A DNA stretch of 64,000 bases, taken from positions 10,411,313-10,475,312 of the forward strand of contig SSBO01000009.1 in assembly GCA_005281725.1 (NCBI GenBank). The letters are read 5' to 3'. The DNA is from Wuchereria bancrofti. Lineage: Eukaryota; Nematoda; Chromadorea; Rhabditida; Onchocercidae. The first letter of the stretch is position 1. Every line of letters begins with the position of its first letter. The notes beneath the pieces are model-generated. The model had not been told where the DNA came from. It did not search any database and was given only the letters and a program-made list of their open reading frames with translations. Position numbers and translations under genes: made by a program. Shown here in pieces: positions 13,150 to 24,470 of the stretch.

Positions 13150-13232
13150 TGTCATACCTTAACATTTTTGACGTAACCATGGTGTCAATGTCCGTGTCAC
13201 CTCGTCTCTCATCGCTGGACTCGTTGCTTTCA
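13150..13232 (-). other. GC-richer island, candidate orphan exon (strand uncertain)
   Basis: This 80-base stretch is clearly richer in GC than its surroundings. On the minus strand it is open as DESNESSDERRGDTDIDTMV and on through TSKMLR, ending at a good donor (AAG followed by GTATGA). The acceptor could be GAAAG at its upstream end. On the plus strand an ATG in ACCATGG context starts MVSMSVSPRLSSLDSLLSSI and runs about 34 codons. It could be a 5' exon of the ZIP gene, but the phase does not join directly to the ZIP exon at 7827. No homologue recognised. Confidence 0.3.
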
Positions 13233-13337
13233 TCTATCTTTCAACTTTCTCCCAATAATACATCGACTTTTTTTTTAAACTAATTCCTATACATTTTCAT
13301 CATTTTGAGAATCCTTCAAATATGTCAATTACCGGAT

Positions 13338-13395
13338 GCACACACACATACACACATACACACACACATACACACATACACACAGACATACATAT
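13338..13395. repeat. CA/TACACA microsatellite
   Basis: Repeated cacacacatacacacataca, ending at cagacatacatatgc. Confidence 0.8.
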
Positions 13396-13548
13396 GCAAT
13401 CATATAAAAGTTTTTGGAATTTCATTGGTTATTGGTATAAAAGGAAAAGGACGTTTCTAAGGTAGAAGAATTTTGATTCAATCGAAATGTATTGATTTTT
13501 TTTTTTGCGCACAAAAGAAAATGAGAAAATTTCAGCCGGATAGTTTTA

Positions 13549-15396
13549 TCAGGAATGTAACCTGTTAGTTGCCTTGTTAATAGCTTTATGAGGAATGTAA
13601 CCTGTTAGTTACCTTGTCAATAGTTTTATCAGGAATGTAACCTATCAGTTACCTTGTCAATAGTTTTATGAGGATGTAACCTGTTAGTTACCTTGTTAAT
13701 AGTTTTATCAGGAATGTAACCTGTTAGTTTCCTTGTTAATAGTTTTATGAGGAATGTAACCTGTTAGTTGCCTTGTTAATAGCTTTATGAGGAATGTAAC
13801 CTGTTAGTTACCTTGTCAATAGTTTTATCAGGAATGTAACCTGTTAGTTACCTTGTCAATAGTTTTATCAGGAATGTAACCTGTTAGTTACCTTGTTAAT
13901 AGCTTTATGAGGAATGTAACCTGTTAGTTACCTTGTTAATAGTTTTATGAGGATGTAACCTGTTAGTTACCTTGTTAATAGTTTTATGAGGAATGTAACC
14001 TGTTAGTTACCTTGTCAATAGTTTTATCAGGAATGTAACCTGTTAGTTACCTTGTTAATAGCTTTATGAGGAATGTAACCTGTTAGTTACCTTGTCAATA
14101 GTTTTATCAGGAATGTAACCTGTTAGTTGCCTTGTTAATAGCTTTATGAGGAATGTAACCTGTTAGTTACCTTGTTAATAGTTTTATGAGGAATGTAGCC
14201 TGTCAGTTACCTTGTTAATAGTTTTATGAGGATGTAACCTGTTAGTTACCTTGTTAATAGTTTTATGAGGAATGTAACCTGTTAGTTACCTTGTCAATAG
14301 TTTTATCAGGAATGTAACCTGTTAGTTACCTTGTTAATAGCTTTATGAGGAATGTAACCTGTTAGTTACCTTGTCAATAGTTTTATCAGGAATGTAACCT
14401 GTTAGTTGCCTTGTTAATAGCTTTATGAGGAATGTAACCTGTTAGTTACCTTGTTAATAGTTTTATGAGGAATGTAGCCTGTCAGTTACCTTGTTAATAG
14501 TTTTATGAGGATGTAACCTGTTAGTTACCTTGTCAATAGTTTTATCAGGAATGTAACCTGTTAGTTGCCTTGTTAATAGCTTTATGAGGAATGTAACCTG
14601 TTAGTTACCTTGTCAATAGTTTTATCAGGAATGTAACCTGTTAGTTGCCTTGTTAATAGCTTTATGAGGAATGTAACCTGTTAGTTACCTTGTCAATAGT
14701 TTTATCAGGAATGTAACCTGTTAGTTGCCTTGTTAATAGCTTTATGAGGAATGTAACCTGTTAGTTACCTTGTCAATAGTTTTATCAGGAATGTAACCTG
14801 TTAGTTGCCTTGTTAATAGCTTTATGAGGAATGTAACCTGTTAGTTACCTTGTCAATAGTTTTATCAGGAATGTAACCTATCAGTTACCTTGTCAATAGT
14901 TTTATCAGGAATGTAACCTGTTAGTTGCCTTGTTAATAGCTTTATGAGGAATGTAACCTGTTAGTTACCTTGTTAATAGTTTTATGAGGAATGTAGCCTG
15001 TCAGTTACCTTGTTAATAGTTTTATGAGGATGTAACCTGTTAGTTACCTTGTTAATAGTTTTATGAGGAATGTAACCTGTTAGTTACCTTGTCAATAGTT
15101 TTATCAGGAATGTAACCTGTTAGTTACCTTGTTAATAGCTTTATGAGGAATGTAACCTGTTAGTTACCTTGTCAATAGTTTTATCAGGAATGTAACCTGT
15201 TAGTTACCTTGTCAATAGTTTTATCAGGAATGTAACCTGTTAGTTGCCTTGTTAATAGTTTTATGAGGAATGTAGCCTGTCAGTTACCTTGTTAATAGTT
15301 TTATGAGGATGTAACCTGTTAGTTACCTTGTTAATAGTTTTATGAGGAATGTAACCTGTCAGTTACCCTATTAATGGCTTTATCAGGAATGTAACC
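13549..15396. repeat. 40-bp minisatellite, about 46 units
   Basis: Tandem units of 40 bases (some of 39) built on aggaatgtaacctgttagtt followed by accttgttaatagttttatg. Unit types differ at fixed places: atc/atg before agg, gtcaat/gttaat, agttttat/agctttat, ttacc/ttgcc, and a 39-base form with aggatgtaacc. The types recur in the same order over several units, so there is higher-order structure. There are no unique spacers between units. Confidence 0.97.
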
Positions 15397-18300
15397 GGAA
15401 GTACATTTCATTATGTTTCTGCATTGAGTGCTTCCTTAAACATTTCGGTTAAACGTTTCGTAATTTTCGTTATCTTTATCAGTTGTTGCTATTATTTCAT
15501 ATGTCCTTTTTTAGCATCATTTTAAATGAATTCTATCATTTTTTTCTCGAAAAAAGAAAAAAAACATTATCAGTTATAAATAATATTATTTGAAAATATT
15601 TATCAGTAAGAATATAGCAATTTTTTATTCCAATACAATCCTTTGATATTCATTTAAATATTTCTCATTAATTAGTGAAGAAGATTGGCAGTCGTTTCAA
15701 AAATCATTTCAATGTAGTACTAAATACTTTTACATCTTTGTGTATCATTAAAAAAAAAGAAGAAGAAATTTAAACATATTTTTATTGAAGAAGAAGATAT
15801 TTATAGGATTCATCAATGATCTAAATTTTTTGAATCTTATAAAAATTAATTTTTATCATATTTTTGAGTTAGTATTAAAAATTAAGAAAATTTTAAAAAA
15901 TTAAATTTTTTTAAAAAAAAATTTAATGAAAAAATTAAGCATACTTTTCTTCTTTTTTTTTTAATATGGTAAAGAAGCATTTTTTTCTTTTTTCTTTTTT
16001 TTTTTTGAAAGTCACAATATCGCATAATAATTGTCACATGATAAATGATGTGGAAAATAAAATGAAATTTTTCATGACAAATATAAATAGTTATTAAATG
16101 CTATGCATTTATTATGCATAGCAACAGGTATTCCAGGTAAGTGTTTATCTTAAATGATTATGCATAGAAATATAGTTTTATCGATTAATATATCGATTAT
16201 ATCGATCAAATTTCAATATATTATCGATTTTCTTTCATAAAAAATATATATTTGTCATTTGTAAATGTTAAATAGCAATCAATAATTGAATTTACCATTA
16301 AATTATTTGTCTCTGAAATGACAAAAATTTTCCATTTGCAATGAAAGATGACAATTTCGGCATATTTGAAAAGTGCCTTAAATGTTATCATTGATCATTT
16401 GATCTTAGATTTTCAGTACCATTGTAACAAAACAATCTATGATCCATTGATCTGATTCATAATTGTAAAATTTATTGTTAACAAATTTGAGGGATGTGAC
16501 AGACATGATCACTTATAGTTGATCATTTAACTTGTTGTCAATACTTTTCATTCAAACTATACCTTTTTTAAAAAAGAGAAAAAAATGGTATTAATAGAAA
16601 TAAAATTTATCATTTTTTAGTTTTTTGATCTTTTCAGTTTTTGTTGAATTTTATTTCTTTAACATAACAAATGAATAATTTGTTATTTAAATACTGCATC
16701 GTAATCAATACATATTAGTATTTTCACTTATATCATTGTTACTATTTTACTACCAGTCAATTTTTTTTTTGTTTTCTGCATTTTTTTTTTTGTAATTTCA
16801 CAACAATTTTTAAACAAATTTAAATTTCATTAACATTTAAAAAGTAAATAAGGAAACAAAGTATATATTGAAAGTTATCATGGTATAAAGTATGTATAAT
16901 TTAAAATGATTATTAAATCACAAAAGTTTATGACAGAAATTTCTAAATTTTATATATGATGCTCTATTCACTGTCACCATCAACTATTTTTAAATTTTAT
17001 TATTTCGAAAAAAGATGATGATGATTATGACTCATGATGACTCATGATGACTCACACTCACTTATCCTTGATATTATTTCGATTTCCCTCCTCGATTCAA
17101 CGATATTTATGTACGAACAATCTTTGTTGTAATCATTTTTGTCATCTATCGAAATTTTCAACACTTCCTTTCACTAAACAAGTCTAAAAATAATTTTGCT
17201 GACTCATTTCACATCTTCAAATATTCCATCAATCTAATTTAACATTTTATTTTCATATTTTAAAATTCTCACATTTACATCTGATCATTTAACAGAAATG
17301 ATTTTTAAACTTGCTTTTTTTTACATTTTACAAATTCATAATGTCACTTTTATAAAAATGTTTAGTTGCAAACTAGTTTGTCAACACATATTGACAAATA
17401 ATCATTCAATTTTCAATTATAATTATTTGTTTTTCGTTATCTTCGTTGGTAATTTTTTAAAACAAATAAATTTTTCCATGTATTTTCACATCCTATTTCA
17501 GATTTTTAACTATCATATTTCATCACAGATATATTTTCAATAATATAATCTAATAATAACAACATTAAATATTTTCTTTTTCTTTAAAAAAAAAAATTCG
17601 ATTAAAACTAAAAGAAAAATTTTGTATAAATTGTATTTTCAAAAAAAATTTTCATTTTCATTTTCATTAAACAAATTCTATTTTCTGTAAAAATTCTGTA
17701 GAGAGCTATCACATTTCGATGACATTTCATATATGATAGGACGGACAATGTATAAATTTGAAAAGTGAATAATGAAAGGATAAGAAAGGTGAAAACTGTT
17801 TGGCTAGATTTAAATTTAGGTCATTTCATTTGACCATTATTGAGGCCATTCCTTTCTCACTTCATCATCCTTTGTCCCGCATTACCTTTGTATTCATTTC
17901 TACCATTGAGTATTGACTAACGATGCAAATTTCACTATAAATTGTGAAAAATCCTTATTGATTGATTTTTCGATGACAATAATCGCATATAGAAATTACT
18001 TTCACATAAAATTTTAATTAATTTTTCCTTTTTTTTTTTTAATTTTAATATTTTTTCTTGTTGTGTTTTTCTTAGCCATAAATGTTTTCTTAATAATTAT
18101 TAAATATTGTTTTTTCTTTTTTTTTGTTCTTTGTTTTTTGTTTATTGATTAAATTCCATTGAGATTACTCTTTTGTTTTTTTATTATTATTTTAAAATAT
18201 TGAATATTCATTTAGCTTATCTGATATGATACATACTGAGGAAGAAGTAAATATCCAATGATAACAAATCATTAAATTTTCTCAATTGATTTTTGATACT

Positions 18301-20100
18301 TTATTTGATATGCATAAAAAACATTTTTGTTGATTTATAAAATTAGTATACTACAAATTGCAATTCGGTCGATACACTCACTCTATGAATAATCTCTTTT
18401 ATGGTGACGAAATTTTTTTTTCTTGCCAAAATTTCATGAAATCATATTTCGTAAGAATTTTTATAAAAATTCAATTATCGGTATTTCAGTTGATCAGTAT
18501 TGATTAGTTATTATTTAATGTTATCTATCTAATTCGATGGATCACAATAAGAAGCGCTAGAAAATCGATTAATTTTAGATAAATTATTGAAATTATTATT
18601 AATATCACTTTGTGGTACTATTTTTTAGGATTAATAATAGGTAATAATGGTATACGCCGATTAGTATGAAATAATTTATGATTGATCTTTCCCGAATATA
18701 ATCTTTTTTTTTTTATAGATTTAGATTTTTTTTTCTTTAGAAATTTCTCCAAAATTTGACAATTTTTTCTAAAAATGTGTCAGTTAAATTTCAGTGATGG
18801 AAAATTTCATTGATGGATGTTTTAAACTTAAATTATAATATAACATTAGATTAAGTCAGCCAAAATTCTTGACTGAATATGAAGAAAGAATTTGAAATAG
18901 ATATCGCTGCACAGTGGGATATTTTATTGGTTTTATTGTAATTGACCTATTTATTTATCAATATCATATTTTGATCTCACTAACTGATATGGCGGAAATG
19001 GTCATATAGCAATTGATAAATTGAATTTCACTTGAAATGTAAAAATGCGGATGAAATATTAGTTGAATTTTTATCATCATACAATGTTTTGTTTTTGTTT
19101 GTTATAATAAATACTTTTTAATTTTAATTAGAAAAACCTGGCATACTAATTATTTAATTTAATGAAAGATAAGAAATGAAATTAGGTATGAACAAATTGA
19201 ATATTATTTGAAATTTTAACAATTTTTGGGAAAACATCTAACTACTAATTATTTATTAATTATTAATAATTTTATTAATTTTATTTCATATTCTATATTT
19301 TTTCATTTTCTTAATTTTTTATTTTTTTAAATAAAATATTATAAAATATATAATACATATAACATATAAATTATATTGTTATTTTTATTTATTAATTATT
19401 AATCAACCATTAGTAATTATTTATTAATTATTAAATATAATAAGCGAATTCAATGACATTTTGATTAAGTCATAAGAAGCAATGATACCGCTAATGAAAA
19501 TGTAACTTTCGCAATTCAAAAGAAAAAAAAAATATTCATATGATTCAAAGTATTTAAATTCGTCTTATTTGTCAACAAACAATCAAATGACACAAACAGT
19601 AGGCAATCAAATGCAGATGAATTGTATCAAAATCGATAAATCAAATTTTTGAAGAATAGTTCGCCCAGAAAACTAATTATACTCTTTTTGCTTCAGATAA
19701 AAGATGGTAACAATTATTTGAGATAGTTATAAAATTGTTAAAGCTATTTACTTGATACAATATTTTTGGCTATTACACTTACAAAACTTTTCCTACAATC
19801 TTACTCATATTTTAAGTTGGAAGTTTGTAAATTTTAAAAGTAATAATTCGGAAGTAATTTATAAATGTTTAGATCAAAAAACGATAGCATTAGAAAACTA
19901 ATATTAAAGTCTTAAAATAGAAAACAAATATGAGGTAAATAGTAGGATAATCTTTATTATCATTGCTACTGACTGACGACAACAGCTTGAGATTTTTTGT
20001 ATTTTAAAAACTTGAGAAAACTGAGCTTAAACTAAAAGTACTAATTATTTTTAGAATCAATTCTAAGAATTTTTATCCGTAGTGTTTACTGAATTTTAAG
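15397..20100. other. Intergenic AT-rich DNA without supportable genes
   Basis: About 4.7 kb between the minisatellite and the trinucleotide tract. No exon passes the tests of frame, splice sites and composition on either strand. It has a run of atgatgactc words at 17018-17055 and cgatta/tatcga palindrome-like words near 16180-16225. Its frames are short and low in complexity. Confidence 0.4.
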
Positions 20101-20104
20101 TATA

Positions 20105-20815
20105 TTGTCATTGTTATTATCATTATCACTATCACCATCGTCAACATCATTATAATCATTGTTATTATCATCATCAGCAACCACTATCATCATTATCACC
20201 AGTCTCGTTATCATCATCAGTGACTGGCATCATCATCATCATTATTACCATCATCAGTCACTAGCATCATTATTATCATTGTCATCATCGGTCACTAGTA
20301 TAATCATTATCATCATCATCCTTATTATCACTATCGCTAGTACTATCATCATTATCACTAGCGCCATCAGTTACTAGCATCATTATTATCATCATCAGTC
20401 ACTAGCATCATCATTACCATTATCTCATCATCATCATTATCATCATCATCATTATTGTAGTCACTACCACCATCATCAGTCACTAGCATCATTATTATCA
20501 GTGTCATCATCGGTCACTAGTATAATCATTATCATCATCATCTTTACTATCACTATCGCTAGTACTATCATCATTATCACTAGCACCATCAGTTACTAGC
20601 ATCATTATTATCATCATAAGTCACTAGCACCATCATTACCATTATCTCATCATCATCATTATCATCATCATCGGTTACTAGCATTATCATTACTATTGTC
20701 TCATCATCATCATTATCATCATCATCGGTCACTAGCATCATCATTATCATTACCATTATCTCATCATCATCATTATCATCATCATCGGTCGTCAGCATCA
20801 TCATTATCATCAAAT
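20105..20815. repeat. CAT/ATC trinucleotide-rich tract
   Basis: Imperfect (ATC)n/(ATT)n DNA punctuated by cggtcactagcat words, with larger duplicated blocks (20265-20395 resembles 20485-20615). Plus-strand frames are Ser/Ile-rich and minus-strand frames Asp/Met-rich. Confidence 0.9.
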
Positions 20816-20945
20816 ACTCCCTCGTTGATTCTTTACTAATGGCTGTATTATTGCTAGCATTATTTGAATCACCATTTTGAATTTTTCTATCATTTGTTTT
20901 ACGATTTATATTTAAATTGCTTGAACATTTGGCGCCAATAATTAT
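20589..20945 (-). other. Candidate minus-strand exon running into the trinucleotide tract
   Basis: After a strong acceptor (TTTTTTTAACAG, ending at 20946) a frame is open for 119 codons: IIIGAKCSSNLNINRKTNDR first, then a Ser/Asn-rich part ending near STREYL, then Asp-rich repeat coding to a TGA at 20589. A donor-like GA|GTATTTG at about 20817 would end the exon before the repeat. The non-repeat part has a protein-like composition, but no homologue is recognised and no partner exon was found. Could be chance. Confidence 0.25.
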
Positions 20946-20949
20946 CTGT

Positions 20950-22485
20950 TAAAAAAATCTAATTTAAAAATTTCAGAAATTTTCGTCAAATTTTATCTTC
21001 AATTGCTGCTACTATTGATGTAATGCTTATCGAAATAAATCATTTCATTATTCACTCTCTGTAATAACTAATTTTTTGCTATTCTTACAATTTACGAACT
21101 GAATTGAATTTTAACCAAGAAAGCAAAAAAAAAAAAAATTGATTCTAATTTTTGTGATATACAATTTTTGCATCACTCATCGTGTGACGCTCAAATTTCA
21201 ACATTTCATCAGAATATGTGAATGAAAGAAATTCGATTTGAAGACAAATATAAAACGTTTGTTCGAACAACGTAATTATTTCTACTTCTCTTGATCTAAT
21301 CAAAGTGAGCTTTAATGTCCCATTTTTTTTTTCTTATTTTTTCTTGAACTTTTATAAAATAAATCTTTTTAAATTTTCTGCACAGTGATATTATCAAAGG
21401 AAAAGATGCAAAATTGTGATATTTTAGAAGAAAAAGGGAGTGTTTTATTAGTTTTTCCTTTTTTTGTGTACATATACTTATTAATCTTCAAATCAAATAA
21501 AATTCAATTTCAGGATTTCTTTTACTTAATCTATGATAAGCAAATATTTTTTAAATGTTTTATATGCAAGAAAATTTGCATCTATTTTAATGAAAATTAA
21601 AGTACTATCACATTTTGTCATCCTGTAAAATATGATGGTTTTTAATGAGAAATAAATTTAGTCACTAATTTAAATTTGGCTGCTCCAATAAATTTGTTCA
21701 TTTCATTGATATATTTTATGATAACAATTCTGATGTATATTTCTATTTTAATCATTTTATTTTCTTTCCTTTTATTTTCTTTCTTATATTTATTAAATAA
21801 ATTCTTTTTTAATTTGTTATGAAGAATTTTGAAAATTTGATTTTGTTTTCAACAGTTCTGTTTTCAAGTTTGTAAATATTTAATAATGCAACTTTGCATT
21901 GCAGTATTTCAAGAGGACATTATTGTTGAAAAATCATACATCTGTTTCGATATCTCATCTAAAGTTGTCAAATAAAAATTCTTCGAGAGTATACAGAATA
22001 TAAATTGAGTTACAATTCATTCAGCATTAGGTTCAATTATTAAATATTTTAATCTTAAATTGAATGTTTCAAAATTTCTATTTTCTTTTAATAGATCATT
22101 TTTCTTTCTCTTTTTTTAATTCCCACTATTCTGATATATGTTTTTATTTAATAAAGAATTTTTTATTAGAAATTAAAATTTTGAATTGGTTTCAAATTTC
22201 AATTAAATTTCACTTTTGGATTGAATTGCTGATGAAATCGAAATTCCAAATTATATATTATTATTATTTGGTTTATTTTTTCACAGAATTATTATTTGAA
22301 TTATTTCTTTTTTCTACGTTTGTATCAAAAATTATAAATTTATTACTTTCAACATTATATGATCATATTCATAGAAGAGAGAAAGAAAGAAAAAAAGAAA
22401 AAGAAATCTTTGCCTAAAATGTTATCATCTATTGTTAAAATTGAATTATAAAATATAGTAGTGAAATTTCAACTTAAAATTTCAT
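20950..22485. other. AT-rich intergenic DNA
   Basis: Nothing with coding support. The open frame at 22064-22417 is made of Phe, Leu, Ile and Lys codons, as expected from poly-T/A-rich DNA, and lacks splice or homology support. Confidence 0.4.
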
Positions 22486-22489
22486 TGTC

Positions 22490-22640
22490 ATTTTGTGACT
22501 AAATCAATTGTAGTATTTCATTTGGATATGGTTGAAGGTCACATGGAAAAGACTCATTTCGGCTTCACCAATAACAAAACCGGTATTTTGGTGACTCGAA
22601 TAGTATGCTATGTGACACTGAACACATTCTTATTTGAACA
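22490..22640. other. Coding-like island of unknown function, open on both strands
   Basis: Composition here is more balanced than in the flanks. The plus strand is open through VEGHMEKTHFGFTNNKTGIL. The minus strand is open through NTGFVIGEAEMSLFHVTFNH. No family recognised on either strand. It might be an exon or a decayed piece of a mobile element. Confidence 0.25.
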
Positions 22641-22661
22641 AAAAATTTTAGAAATACCTTT

Positions 22662-22860
22662 TAATCATTTGAAATTTTAGCTAAAATTTAATTTTCTCAC
22701 TAATATTCGTTGTTTTTGTTTTTCTTTTTATCTCTTCCATTCTTTTATTTAAAACCTTTTAATCATTTGAAATTTTAGCTAAAATTTAATTTTCTCACTT
22801 AATATTCGTTGTTTTTGTTTTTCTTTTTATCTCTTCTATAATTTCTTTTATTTAAAAAAA
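22662..22860. repeat. Tandem duplication of about 97 bp
   Basis: The sequence from ccttttaatcatttgaaatt through tttttatctctt appears twice in a row, at 22658-22755 and 22757-22855, with a few changes near the end. Confidence 0.88.
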
Positions 22861-24450
22861 ATTTTTAACGCGAAATGATTGCTTTTTCTTTTGTATTAAC
22901 TTCCCGAATTATTCATTCTATTATTAAATATTCCAGTAATGAAATATATTGATTTCATATTAAAATGGACTTTCTTAAACGAAAATACGGGCAATTGTTG
23001 AATTAAATTGATTTTGTGTTGATGAATTTTCTTGTACATTACTAAGTAAACATTGTAAAAAATTTTTTGTATAATTCTAAAGGACATTTTTTTTTTTGCT
23101 ACAAAAAGAAGAGCTAAAATTTTTTCAGTTAAAATTTTATCCAAAAAATGAGGCAAATGTTTATTGTGGAAGATTTGTTGAAATTTCCTCAATTAAATTA
23201 TTTATGCATTCATACATCTTTATTGCGGTGTCTTTTTAATTTATCAAAAATGATATCACAAAATTTGCTTATTCTTAAAAATGAAAGATTTATAAATTTT
23301 ATATTTATGAAATTAAAAATACATTTATATCTTTTTTTTTAACTTTCTGGTATTTTTTTCTTCAATAAGTGATATTATTGTTGCTATTTTTTTTTAATGA
23401 TACTATATTATTTTATTTTTTAGTATTTCTTATTGTTAACAATTATTGTTTATTATCGTTACCATTGTTGTTGTTATTGTTGTTGTTATTGTTGTATTGT
23501 TATCACAATTATTGCTTGCGCAAATATTCTTTCAATGATCAAAGATAATTGTTGTAATTTGTTATTGCTATTGTTGTTACTACTTATTATTAATGTCTAA
23601 GGTCTATCTTTTTTATTTTATGAAATTTTAAATGATTTTAATTAATTTTAAAAAAAAAATAAATAAAACGTACAGTATATCGTTATCATTATCATCATCA
23701 GTTATTCAGTGATATTTCAAGGTATTCCTGTCAACAATCACTGTAAAATGATACTTTCAAATGTGTGTGTCTGTGTGTGTATGTGTGTCTGTATGTATGT
23801 GAAGGACTGTGTGAACCGGTTCTTGAACAATATTTTGATTCTTGACGATTTTACAGATAGATGTGTTACGGAGGAACAAATGGATGACAAAGAAATGTGC
23901 GCAAATGTCAATGATTTTAAATTTCACAGTTTTTTTTTCCCCTTCTTTTGCATAAAAAATTATTGAAAATAACGTGATTGTTATATTTATCATTGCTCAT
24001 TGATTATTTTTATCATTGTTCATTGATTATTGTTATTATCATTGCCATTATTGATTGTAATTAATGTTAGATTAAGCTAAGAAAGTAAAAAAAAAATCAA
24101 AGATTAGTTTGAAGAGAGAGAGAGAAAAAAAGCACAAACTTCTTTTTAGTTATTAATTCGTAAAAAGCATAAAGTTTTTTTTCTTTCTATTTGCTGAATG
24201 TATTCGTTATTTTATCAAATTTGTCTTTTCATTTATCTTTTAGTTTAGTTTAATCTTTCATTTCATTTCATTTTTTTAATCCATTTCAAATCTATAGCAA
24301 TATTTTAATTTAATCAAAAAAAAAAGCGATGAGAAGCTTTCAATTAAAAAGAAAAGAAAAAAAACTCAAATAATTTTGTCTTTTTTTAAAATTATATCAA
24401 AACGACAAAAAATTTTGATTTTTTTCTCTCAAAAAATTGAAATATACAAA
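22860..24450. other. Region upstream of the claudin-like gene
   Basis: AT-rich, with a (ttgttattg)n tract at 23460-23510 and a TG microsatellite at 23763-23805. No exon is supportable. Probably contains the claudin-like promoter; no core element stands out. Confidence 0.4.
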
Positions 24451-24461
24451 TTTCTTTGCAG
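24451..24461 (+). promoter_or_regulatory. Likely trans-splice acceptor of the claudin-like gene
   Basis: TTTCTTTGCAG ends nine bases before the start codon at 24471. In nematodes a Y-rich CAG so close to ATG usually receives a spliced leader. A cis-spliced 5' exon cannot be excluded. Confidence 0.5.
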
Positions 24462-24470
24462 TGAATTTAG

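Noticed and set aside
12910..13155. Minus-strand frame with MYACTCMYACVYVCVYL
   Set aside because: Created by the CA microsatellite and poly-A/T tracts.
13549..15396. Regular 40-bp repeats could suggest a CRISPR array
   Set aside because: Units follow each other directly with no unique spacers, and the window is eukaryotic.
20159..20377. Ser/Ile/His-rich plus-strand frame
   Set aside because: Direct translation of the (ATC)n tract.
22064..22417. 117-codon plus-strand open frame
   Set aside because: Phe/Leu-rich low-complexity frame without recognised domain; likely chance.
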